DNA from: Bryobacteraceae bacterium | Lineage (GTDB): Bacteria > Acidobacteriota > Terriglobia > Bryobacterales > Bryobacteraceae | Direction of reading: 5' to 3' | Assembly (NCBI GenBank): GCA_947456995.1 | Contig: CANGVB010000006.1 | Span: forward strand, 1-18,359 | Length of the DNA stretch: 18,359 nucleotides | In this document: in pieces, positions 1 through 6,970 of the stretch | Layout: every line of letters begins with the position of its first letter | Numbering within the stretch: position 1 is the stretch's first letter | Position numbers and translations under genes: made by a program | The notes under the pieces: model-generated | Database searches by the model: none | What the model saw: only the letters and a program-made list of their open reading frames with translations | Told to the model about the DNA's origin: nothing

Positions 1-973
1 ATTCGCCATCCATGATGCGTAGAGAACCACTGACGGCATCGTGGATGGCCGTCGACGCACGATCCCACCGCACAACGATCTTGCCGTTTTCTGTCTTGGC
101 AGACAACTCAAGCGCAACCGTATTTGTTGCTGCCCGCTGCAATTCGGTCTTGTTCAACATCAGAGCGGACTGAAACCCAACGACGATGCCCACAATCAAA
201 AACACAAACGAAAGTGGAATCCAAACCCACCTGCTACGGAATTGTGCCGGAGGAGAAACGGGCTCTTTCCGCACCTTCTCAACTTTGGGTGCACTCTGCT
301 TGCTATCGCCACCACGATTCTTAACCCACTCCCGAAGATCTGGCCCTGTCTGCTCATCAGCAACAGATCCCAAAACCGGCAACTCAGATGGAAAACTTCG
401 CACCGGGGTAGAAGCGCCACCGCCTAGATCCCTGCGTTTGAAAGGAAATTCCTGATAAGAAGATTCGCGTCGAAAGCTTCCATTCTCCTGGAAGAAAAAC
501 GCTCCAACACTGGTTCTTGTCGCAAACGGCCTGACAAGCAGAATGATCTGGTCCGGATCGCCACAATAAGTGCTGAATCGATCCAGATCTTCGTCGGCAA
601 GGCCAAGCGCTTCGCGGGTATGACTTCTGTAAATCCCAACCAGCCTTGGCTCATTTCCACTGGCCTCTTTGGCTTGTTCTACCGCTTCGCGAAATTTGGC
701 CTCATCCTTTTCTGTCAAAAGGTAGGAGGGTCCACGCAGATAGTCGCAGGTGACAGGCACAAAATCTTCGATCCGAACCACATTGCTGTCGCCTTTTTCG
801 ATCGAACCCAAAAGCAATCCGCCCACTTCGGCTCCACGCTTGGGAACGGCACCAAATCCACGCATTACGTCCATGGCAAGCCTGTCCACGACATTGAAGT
901 CCAGGTGGATCGAGATTGGTTTGCCAGCTACCTCCCAAACGTAGTGGGAGGGGGATTGGACGAGATTTTCCAT
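1..973 (-). CDS. Membrane-anchored MPN (JAB1/JAMM-like) domain protein, partial
   Basis: I translated this by hand: the frame opens at ATG 973-971 and has 324 sense codons with no stop before the left edge, so the C-terminus is missing. Residues about 20-165 look like an MPN fold: E49 lies before a GGLLLG turn, and H118 sits in a YRSHTR strand-loop as in the JAMM motif E...HxHx7SxxD. Only H118 and an aspartate at the right spacing (D131) are kept; the second His is R120 and the Ser is E128, so zinc-dependent isopeptidase activity looks doubtful. Residues about 170-245 are a low-complexity linker. Residues about 249-271 (WVWIPLSFVFLIVGIVVGF) form one transmembrane helix, followed by an outer segment ending in W-D-R...SGSLRIMDG. 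The start has AAGG three bases upstream. It is divergent from rsmI. The function is unknown; cytoplasmic protein binding is a guess. Confidence 0.8.
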   Translation of the reverse strand, partial: MENLVQSPSHYVWEVAGKPISIHLDFNVVDRLAMDVMRGFGAVPKRGAEVGGLLLGSIEKGDSNVVRIEDFVPVTCDYLRGPSYLLTEKDEAKFREAVEQAKEASGNEPRLVGIYRSHTREALGLADEDLDRFSTYCGDPDQIILLVRPFATRTSVGAFFFQENGSFRRESSYQEFPFKRRDLGGGASTPVRSFPSELPVLGSVADEQTGPDLREWVKNRGGDSKQSAPKVEKVRKEPVSPPAQFRSRWVWIPLSFVFLIVGIVVGFQSALMLNKTELQRAATNTVALELSAKTENGKIVVRWDRASTAIHDAVSGSLRIMDGE

Positions 974-1087
974 CAGCCTTAAAGTTCCATGCTAAGCGCC
1001 GCCGACTTAATACTCAAATAATACTCTCACAAGTTGCAACGAATCCAAAAGTGCGCGAAACGCGCTCTCGTTCGTTATTATCGTCAG

Positions 1088-1930
1088 GTGGCCGGAGTTC
1101 TTTATGTTGTTGGCACGCCTATTGGCAATCTCGAGGATCTTTCGATCCGCGCGCAGAGGATTTTGCAAACGGCGGGAGTAGTCGCCTGTGAGGATACGCG
1201 CCAATCCTCAAAGCTGATGTCGGCTGCCGGGGCACATCGGCCGCTTCTGAGTCTGCACGAACACAATGAAAGTCAAAGATGCCATGAACTGGTGACACGG
1301 CTATTGCAGGGTGAAGATGTTGCACTCATTTCGGACGCTGGCACACCCCTGATTTCAGACCCGGGCTACAGGCTGGTGGAAGCAGCCATCGAAGCTGGCA
1401 TCACTGTGAGCCCGATTCCCGGCGCCAGCGCAGTTTTGAGTGCCCTTTCGGTTGCCGGCCTGCCCACAGATCAATTTGCCTTCATCGGGTTTTTGCCGCA
1501 CAAATCAATGGCACGGCAAAAACTCCTCGAAAAGTGGGCAGACCTGGAAGCAACGCTCGTTTGCTTTGAGTCTCCTCACCGCATTCTCGAATCACTGGAA
1601 GAAATTGCGAAACTTTGGCCGACGCGCCCCATGGCCGCCTGCCGGGAGCTCACCAAAATACATGAAGAAATAATTCGTGGAACTGCCTCGGAAGTTTACG
1701 ATAAGTTGAAGCAGCGGCCTTCGGTAAAGGGGGAATTCACCCTCGTGATCCACCGTGCCGAAGCTTTACAAAACAAAGCCGAATTGGCTAATCCAAAGAA
1801 TCTAAAGGAAGAAGTAGAGCGTCTTACAGCTGGAGGACAATCCCGGATGGATGCTATCAAGCAGGCTGCCAGGCAAGCTGGCTTGAACAAGCGAGAAGCC
1901 TACGACCTGCTTGAAAAAGAAAAAAACTAG
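1088..1930 (+). CDS. rsmI: 16S rRNA (cytidine(1402)-2'-O)-methyltransferase RsmI
   Basis: A cytoplasmic SAM-dependent enzyme that 2'-O-methylates C1402 of 16S rRNA in the ribosomal decoding centre. From GTG 1088 the product has 280 residues, close to the family's usual 280-290, and begins directly with the first strand, VLYVVGTPIGNLEDLS. All tetrapyrrole-methylase-fold motifs are present: GTPIGNLEDL at 9-18, CEDTR at 34-38, SDAGTPLISDPG at 82-93 and PIPGASAVLSAL at 109-120. The C-terminal 40 residues form the small helical domain typical of RsmI (GGQSRMDAIKQAARQAGLNKREAYDLL). The frame is open back to a TTG at 1034, but the extra 18 residues (QRIQKCAKRALVRYY and so on) are not family-like, so GTG 1088 is preferred although its ribosome-binding site is weak. 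The last four bases are shared with the convergent ArsR gene. Confidence 0.95.
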   Translation: MAGVLYVVGTPIGNLEDLSIRAQRILQTAGVVACEDTRQSSKLMSAAGAHRPLLSLHEHNESQRCHELVTRLLQGEDVALISDAGTPLISDPGYRLVEAAIEAGITVSPIPGASAVLSALSVAGLPTDQFAFIGFLPHKSMARQKLLEKWADLEATLVCFESPHRILESLEEIAKLWPTRPMAACRELTKIHEEIIRGTASEVYDKLKQRPSVKGEFTLVIHRAEALQNKAELANPKNLKEEVERLTAGGQSRMDAIKQAARQAGLNKREAYDLLEKEKN

Positions 1931-1947
1931 TGAGGAGCGTCGCTTCC
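1914..1947 (-). terminator. Weak possible terminator after the ArsR gene
   Basis: On the minus strand the end of the ArsR gene can form a short stem (GGA/TCC plus GC/GC, one bulged A, three-base loop; plus-strand 1934-1947), followed seven bases later by a run of seven T, a C and five T (plus-strand A tracts 1914-1926). The T tract is also the lysine-rich end of rsmI, so it may simply be coding. The stem is short and spaced away from the T run. Confidence 0.25.
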
Positions 1948-2343
1948 GTTCGCCTTAATCTTGTCTTTTTCCATCGATTCTTGAGGAGGAACGGGTTCAG
2001 ACCACAGCGACCGTGACTTCCGCAATGCTTCTTTCACTTCTGATTGATGAGTGGATTCCGTCTGCAAAAAGTCGAGCCCGTCGGCAAGCCATTGGGCCAG
2101 CTTTATGTTTACCAGACGATAGAAAACATGCCGTCCTTCGCGTCGCTCCACCACAATCCGATGCGCTCTCAATACCGATAAATGTTGAGAAACGCGAGAG
2201 TGACTGATCTCCAGGATCCCCTGTAAACCATTGACGTCCATTTCCCCATTTCGCAATTCCTGCACAATACGTACCCGATGTGCATGCGCCAGCACACCAA
2301 GGAATTCGGACATCTCTTTGGTCAAAAAAGCTCGCCAAGGCAT
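1927..2343 (-). CDS. ArsR/SmtB-family winged-helix transcriptional regulator
   Basis: A DNA-binding repressor of the ArsR fold. From ATG 2343 the product has 138 residues (MPWRAFLTKEMSEFLGVLAH...). The helix-turn-helix and wing are clear: LAHAHRVRIVQELRNGEMDV, then ISHSRVSQHLSVLRAHRIV, then the wing ERREGRHVFYRLVN. The helix that carries the CxC metal site in true ArsR/SmtB sensors reads GEMDVNGLQGIL with no cysteine, so a classical alpha-3 metal site is absent; the inducer cannot be told. The frame extends to ATG 2448, adding 35 residues, but that stretch is A+T-rich, uses codons rare nearby (ATA, CTA, TTA, AGA) and contains the candidate operator, so I take 2343 as the start; an AAAGAG lies about ten bases upstream of it. 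The gene is divergent from the exporter operon, its likely target. The C-terminal about 30 residues are a charged, disordered-looking tail. Confidence 0.87.
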   Translation of the reverse strand: MPWRAFLTKEMSEFLGVLAHAHRVRIVQELRNGEMDVNGLQGILEISHSRVSQHLSVLRAHRIVVERREGRHVFYRLVNIKLAQWLADGLDFLQTESTHQSEVKEALRKSRSLWSEPVPPQESMEKDKIKANGSDAPH

Positions 2344-2397
2344 ATCTAGATTACTCTTTCTTAAATTTAGTATATCCAACAACTGCTCAACTTCATC

Positions 2398-2425
2398 CAC
2401 TTGCATGTTAAAATATATGCATGTG
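2398..2425. promoter_or_regulatory. Candidate ArsR operator: 28-bp interrupted inverted repeat
   Basis: Arms CACTTGCAT and ATGCATGTG are separated by a 10-bp A+T-rich core; eight of nine arm positions pair (the second position from the inside edge of CAC is T opposite T). It lies in the divergent gap between the regulator start (2343) and the ABC start (2476). On the minus strand the core contains TATATT, a five-of-six match to a -10 box, though no convincing -35 box sits upstream. Size and symmetry fit dimeric ArsR operators, and the position would allow control of both directions. Binding is inferred, not shown. Confidence 0.45.
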
Positions 2426-2475
2426 TGGTCTTTAACGCCAGGCATCATTTAAGGTACTAGAAACTAATTTTTACT

Positions 2476-4161
2476 ATGGCCCAAACACACCCGCACTCCG
2501 CTGGGCATTCACATCCAACTCCCACCTCCAGACTTTTTGGCTGGATGGAAGCAGAACGCACTGATATCTGGGTAGTCGTCATCTACTCGGTTGCGATTGG
2601 CCTGCTCTCGCTTGTCGTGCCGATTGCCACCCAATCTCTGGTCAACACAATTGCCTTCGGTACGCTGCTCCAGCCCCTGCTTGTACTTGCACTTCTGGTG
2701 CTGCTTGGTTTGGGCTTTGCAGCAATTTTGAAAGTCCTACGCAGCCACGTTGTAGAAGTCATGCAGCGCCGCATTTTTGTGCGGGTTTCTACCGATTCGA
2801 TTGAGCGGCTCCTCAGAGTACGTATCAAGGCTTACGACGACGACCATGGCCCCGAACTGGTTAACCGCTTCTTCGAAGTGGTGACCCTGCAAAAGGGGGG
2901 TGCGAGTCTGCTGGTAGAAGGCCTCGAAGTTTTGATGACCACCCTGATCGGCATGATCCTGCTTGCCGTCTACCACCCTGTCCTGCTCATTTTCGCGGTC
3001 CTGCTGCTCTTGAGCGTTGTGGTTGTGCTTTTTCCTCTGGGTTTTGGCGCAGTCAAGACGGCTATTCAGGAGAGCAAGGCGAAATACGCACTTGCCGCCT
3101 GGCTTCAGGAACTTGCCCGCCACCCTGCGACATTCAAATCCCGGCCCGGTGCCAGCTTCGCTCTTGCTCGAAGCAATGAGATGGTGAGCGATTACGTGAA
3201 GTACCGCAGAGCGCACTGGCGCATCCTTCTGCGTCAGGTGGTAGGCTCCCAGGCCATGCAGGCATTCGGCACTGCAGCAGTGCTTGGCGCTGGTGGATGG
3301 CTGGTCATGGAACGGCAATTGACCCTGGGTCAACTTGTTGCGGCAGAACTGGTAGTCGCCGCCTCACTCAGTAGCTTCTCGAAATTTGGAAAGCAGCTTG
3401 AGACCTACTACGACCTCCTTGCCGCCGTAGACAAGCTGGGTTACCTTACCGATCTTCCCGCTGAGGCCTCTGGCGCTGAACCGGTTTTGGCCGGCAACGG
3501 TGCAGCCATCGAATTGCGCCAGGTGACATTCGGCCACCACGCTGGCCATCCCATCATCGAGAACCTCAATCTGGCAATCCCGGCTGGCGCTCGCTTCGGC
3601 ATTACCGGTTGTACCGGGTCTGGCAAGAGTTCATTGATCGATCTCATCTACGGCTTCCGCGAACCCGACAGCGGCACACTTCTGTTCGAGAAAAGCGACT
3701 ACCGCAACCTCAAGCTTTACGACTTGCGTGGACAAATCGCTCTCGTGCGCGGCATTGAGATCTTCCACGGCACCATTGAAGACAACATCCGCCTCGGTCT
3801 TGAAAATCTAAGCTCTGTTGACCTGAGAAAGATTCTCGCTACCGTGAATCTGCTCGAAACCGTTGAGAGTCTACCCGATGGTCTGCAAACTATGCTCACC
3901 ACCGGGGGGCAGCCACTGACTCCAGGTCAATCCTACCGCCTGATGCTCGCCCGAGCTATGGCCCTCAATCCGCGCGTCCTAATCCTTGACGAGATCCTCG
4001 ACCGCATGGAAGACGGGCCCGGCCAGGAAATCCTGATGCAAAGGTTGATCTCCAAAGAAAACCCCTGGACCTTGATCGTCGTCAGCCGGTCTGAATCCGT
4101 CCTGAAGCACTGCCTTCAAACTTATGAACTCGAAGGCGGACAGAGGAACCACAAACAATGA
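2476..4161 (+). CDS. ABC transporter, fused transmembrane and (degenerate) ATPase domains
   Basis: Inner-membrane motor of a type-I-secretion-like exporter, 561 residues, without an N-terminal C39 peptidase. Residues 1-25 are cytoplasmic and His-rich (H5, H7, H11, H13). Hydrophobic helices lie near 31-55, 64-88, 147-166, 167-192, 258-277 and 283-303. The ATPase domain starts about 345. Walker A is GCTGSGKS at 378-385, the Q-loop glutamine is Q420, and Walker B VLILDE is at 501-506 with the catalytic glutamate kept. Three features are abnormal: the signature reads LTPGQ (481-485) instead of LSGGQ, the switch-histidine position is Arg (VVSRS, 535-539), and the A-loop aromatic position is probably His354. 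The D-loop is also unusual (LDRMED). No clear Shine-Dalgarno precedes ATG 2476; M24 is a possible later start. Its stop overlaps the adaptor start by ATGA. The substrate is not apparent. Confidence 0.88.
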   Translation: MAQTHPHSAGHSHPTPTSRLFGWMEAERTDIWVVVIYSVAIGLLSLVVPIATQSLVNTIAFGTLLQPLLVLALLVLLGLGFAAILKVLRSHVVEVMQRRIFVRVSTDSIERLLRVRIKAYDDDHGPELVNRFFEVVTLQKGGASLLVEGLEVLMTTLIGMILLAVYHPVLLIFAVLLLLSVVVVLFPLGFGAVKTAIQESKAKYALAAWLQELARHPATFKSRPGASFALARSNEMVSDYVKYRRAHWRILLRQVVGSQAMQAFGTAAVLGAGGWLVMERQLTLGQLVAAELVVAASLSSFSKFGKQLETYYDLLAAVDKLGYLTDLPAEASGAEPVLAGNGAAIELRQVTFGHHAGHPIIENLNLAIPAGARFGITGCTGSGKSSLIDLIYGFREPDSGTLLFEKSDYRNLKLYDLRGQIALVRGIEIFHGTIEDNIRLGLENLSSVDLRKILATVNLLETVESLPDGLQTMLTTGGQPLTPGQSYRLMLARAMALNPRVLILDEILDRMEDGPGQEILMQRLISKENPWTLIVVSRSESVLKHCLQTYELEGGQRNHKQ

Positions 4162-5471
4162 AACCCGATATTGATTTTCAACTTCCAGCCTTATCCAAGG
4201 TGGGGACCTCCGGTGGCCCGCGCCTGTTGGCCTGGAGCCTGTTGACAGTCTTCATCATCGGTGTTCCGGCCCTGGTCTTTGCGCCCTGGGTGCAGAACGT
4301 ATCCGGCGTTGGTACTGTCGTTGGAACCACTCCCTTTGAGCGCCAGCAGACGATTGATACTGCCGTGGAAGGCCGCGTCACAAAGTACTACGTCATTGAA
4401 GGCACCAAAGTCAAAGCTGGTGATCTGATTGCCGAAGTAGCCGACAACGATCCGCTCATCCTGGAGCGCCTGAAGGAAGAGCGCAACCTCATCTCCATGC
4501 GTGTAGATCAGGCCAAGAGCCGCGTCTCAGCCCAGGAAGTAGCCCTGCATCAAATCGAACTCTCTCGTCGCAACGCTCTCGAAAGCGCTCGTAGCCGCAT
4601 CAAGGTTGCCGAAGACAACATCAAGGCCGCGCAGAACTCGCTCATCTCAGCTGAAGCTGTCTTTACCGCCAACAAACTGAATCTCGAACGCGTGAAGATC
4701 GGTCTCTCAAGCGGCCTCTTCTCACAGCGCCAGTACGAACAACAGGTTCAGGCCAACGCCAGCTCCGAGGCTGATGTGGATCGCGCCAAGGCAAGCCTCC
4801 AGGCCGCAATGAACGAAAAGCTGGCTCGCGATGCCGACTACCAGAAAATCGAAACTGACTTTCAGAACTCGATTGCCACTGCCAATGCCACTCTCGCTGC
4901 AGGCAAATCCGATGTCGCCAATTCAGCTGCTGAAATGCAACGCGTAGAAGTACGTGTTTCAAGGCAGCAAACGCAAACTGTAAGAGCGCCGCGAAACGGG
5001 ACAGTCCTTCGCCTGCTCTCGCAACCTGGTGGTGAACTGCTCAAGTCAGGAGACTCCATTGCCTCCTTCGTGCCTGAAACTGCCAATCTGGTGGTTGAAC
5101 TCTATATGGACGGAAACGATGTTCCGCTCATCCACGCTGGAGATCAGGTTCGGCTGCAGTTTGAAGGCTGGCCTGCGATCCAGTTCACGGGTTGGCCCTC
5201 GGTTGCCGTAGGCACCTTTGGTGGAAGAGTGATGCTTGTTGACTCCACCGACAACGGTAAGGGTAAGTTCCGCATTCTGGTTGAGCCAGACCCAAATAGT
5301 GAACCCTGGCCGTCAACACGTTATCTCCGTCAGGGCGTACGCACTAACGGATGGGTGCTTTTGAATCAAGTCAGTCTCGGCTACGAGCTCTGGCGGCAGT
5401 TCAATGGCTTCCCGCCAACTGTCAATCCTCAGATGGAAGCCGGCGGACAGGAAGGCGGCAAGAAGAAGTGA
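4158..5471 (+). CDS. HlyD-family periplasmic adaptor (membrane fusion protein)
   Basis: Links the inner-membrane ABC protein to the outer-membrane channel. It has 437 residues. A short cytoplasmic N-terminus is followed by one transmembrane helix at about 24-45 (LLAWSLLTVFIIGVPALVF). The first half of the lipoyl domain is at about 68-97 (AVEGRVTKYYVIEGTKVKAG). A long Ala/Gln/Arg-rich helical hairpin with coiled-coil character spans about 100-270 and includes the GLFSQRQYEQ turn. The second lipoyl half is at about 274-306 (VRAPRNGTVLRLLSQPGGELLKSGD), then a beta-barrel region at about 308-405. The tail ends QEGGKKK. The start overlaps the ABC stop (ATGA, 4158-4161), and its stop overlaps the next start (GTGA, 5468-5471), so the three genes are probably translationally coupled. 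Family assignment is secure; cargo is unknown. Confidence 0.93.
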   Translation: MKPDIDFQLPALSKVGTSGGPRLLAWSLLTVFIIGVPALVFAPWVQNVSGVGTVVGTTPFERQQTIDTAVEGRVTKYYVIEGTKVKAGDLIAEVADNDPLILERLKEERNLISMRVDQAKSRVSAQEVALHQIELSRRNALESARSRIKVAEDNIKAAQNSLISAEAVFTANKLNLERVKIGLSSGLFSQRQYEQQVQANASSEADVDRAKASLQAAMNEKLARDADYQKIETDFQNSIATANATLAAGKSDVANSAAEMQRVEVRVSRQQTQTVRAPRNGTVLRLLSQPGGELLKSGDSIASFVPETANLVVELYMDGNDVPLIHAGDQVRLQFEGWPAIQFTGWPSVAVGTFGGRVMLVDSTDNGKGKFRILVEPDPNSEPWPSTRYLRQGVRTNGWVLLNQVSLGYELWRQFNGFPPTVNPQMEAGGQEGGKKK

Positions 5472-6970
5472 AACCGCTTTGCGCCGCACTACTGATTGCA
5501 ACGCTAACGCTTGAGGCGCAGCAGCAGTTTCGTCTTCCGGCACCCAAACCGCTTTCCAACCGCCTCTCCACCAGCAAGGCGCAGATCGTGCCGGCGATGC
5601 TCACGCTGGAACAATTGCTGGCCACGGTCAACAAAAACTTTCCACCTCTGCGGGCAGCCTTGCTGGAACGACCTCTGGCACAGGCGGACTTGCTCAATCA
5701 GGAAGGCCGCTTCGACCTGTCACTGCGCAGTCGTGTTGATAGCCAAAACTTTGGCTTCTACCAAAACGAGCGCTTCGAGATCTCACTCGAACAGCCCACT
5801 CAAATGTGGGGTTCAACTCTTTACAGCGGATACGGAATCAGCCGCGGCCGCTATCCAGACTACGACGGCAAGGCCGTTACCAACGAAGCTGGGCAATACC
5901 GTGCCGGCATTCGGGTTCCCCTGGCGCGCGACCGCGAAATCGACGGCCGCCGGGCTGATCTGGGCAAGGCCCGTATCGGCTTGCGTCTGGCCGACCTTTC
6001 AATCGATCAGCAGCGCCTCACTATCCTTCAAACCGCAACCCGACGTTACTGGGATTGGGTTGCTGCTGGCCGCCGACTTTTGATCGCGAATACGCTTCTT
6101 GATGTCGCCCTCGGCCGCGATGTCATTTTGGCCGAAGCGGTCCGCATCGGCGCTTTGCCCCAGTTTGAACAACTCGACAACCAGCGCATCGTCCTGCAGC
6201 GGCAGAACAATGTTGTTGAAGCCCGCCGAACCCTCGAAAACGCTTCCATCGAACTGAGTCTTTTTCTTCGTGACGATAACGGTCAGCCCCTGGTGGCTGA
6301 GCAGGAAAAGCTGATCCCGGGATTCCCCGACCCAGCCGCCATCTCAGAGGCCCAGATGCTCGACGATATGAACGCCGCACTCAGCCGGCGGCCTGAAGTA
6401 TTGCGCTTTGTCTTCCAGCGCAATCAGGTCAACATCGACAAGAAGCTGGCCGAGAATCAACGCAAGCCCAATATCGATCTCTTTGCCGAGTACTTCCGCG
6501 AAGCAGGCGACGGTAGCGTCAAGCGTGGCCCGAATGACTTGCGGGTCGGCCTCATCTTTGACCTCCCCTTGCAGCGGAGGCAGGCCACCAGTCGCCTCCA
6601 GAACGCTGAAGCGCGTCTGGGCCAGATCGAACAGCGCGAACGTTTCCAGCGCGATCAGGTAACCGCCGACGTTCGCGACGCAGCCTCGGCTGTCAAGGCT
6701 GCTTTTGAGCGCTCCAGAGTCGTTTCCGAAGAACTGGATATCACCAGAAAAGTCGAAGATGCCGAGCGTCTCCGCTTTGAGCTCGGCGACAGCACGCTCT
6801 TCGTACTGAACCAGCGCGAACAGGCTACGGCCGAATCTGCGATCCGCGAAGCCAACGCCCTGGCCGATTACTTCCGCGCCTACGCTGCCTATGAACTTGC
6901 AATCGCCAAGGCGCTGATTCCGGGCTCAACTCCCGCCTTTACTTCACCGGTGAGTACGCCGCAGCCTTAA
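5468..6970 (+). CDS. TolC-like outer-membrane efflux protein
   Basis: Outer-membrane channel of the tripartite exporter, 500 residues. The frame is open back to 5351 inside the adaptor gene, but GTG 5468 overlaps the adaptor stop by four bases and starts a good signal peptide (VKPLCAALLIATLTLEA, cleavage before QQQF). The mature part shows the duplicated OEP pattern: LTLEQLLATVNKNFPPLRAA near 45-64, typical of the TolC first helix, and a later helix rich in Arg/Gln/Glu with DVRDAASAVKAAFER, then SEELDITRKVEDAERLRFELGDSTLFVLNQRE, the conserved region before the last helix. It ends in a Ser/Thr/Pro-rich tail. Its last 32 bases overlap the end of the convergent NIPSNAP gene. Order ABC-adaptor-channel matches a complete export machine. 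Confidence 0.93.
   Translation: MKPLCAALLIATLTLEAQQQFRLPAPKPLSNRLSTSKAQIVPAMLTLEQLLATVNKNFPPLRAALLERPLAQADLLNQEGRFDLSLRSRVDSQNFGFYQNERFEISLEQPTQMWGSTLYSGYGISRGRYPDYDGKAVTNEAGQYRAGIRVPLARDREIDGRRADLGKARIGLRLADLSIDQQRLTILQTATRRYWDWVAAGRRLLIANTLLDVALGRDVILAEAVRIGALPQFEQLDNQRIVLQRQNNVVEARRTLENASIELSLFLRDDNGQPLVAEQEKLIPGFPDPAAISEAQMLDDMNAALSRRPEVLRFVFQRNQVNIDKKLAENQRKPNIDLFAEYFREAGDGSVKRGPNDLRVGLIFDLPLQRRQATSRLQNAEARLGQIEQRERFQRDQVTADVRDAASAVKAAFERSRVVSEELDITRKVEDAERLRFELGDSTLFVLNQREQATAESAIREANALADYFRAYAAYELAIAKALIPGSTPAFTSPVSTPQP

Noticed and set aside
1034..1087. TTG start 18 codons upstream of the rsmI start
   Set aside because: The added residues are basic and not seen in RsmI proteins; GTG 1088 puts the first strand at the N-terminus as usual.
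2344..2448. 35-codon N-terminal extension of the ArsR-type regulator
   Set aside because: A+T-rich, rare codons, and it contains the candidate operator; the winged-helix domain is complete without it.
2431..2460. TTTAAC-18 bp-TACTAG as a promoter for the exporter operon
   Set aside because: Only partial matches to -35 and -10 boxes; too weak to list as a feature without transcript data.
2737..3333. A 198-codon open frame on the minus strand
   Set aside because: Antisense to the membrane domain of the ABC gene; His- and Gln-rich composition is the complement of hydrophobic helix codons.
5351..5467. Upstream extension of the TolC-like frame inside the adaptor gene
   Set aside because: It would precede the signal peptide with 39 non-family residues; GTG 5468 overlapping the adaptor stop is the better start.
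6944..6953. Perfect 10-bp palindrome TCACCGGTGA in the convergent overlap
   Set aside because: It is within both coding regions, has no loop and no T tract on either side, so it is not supported as a terminator or operator.
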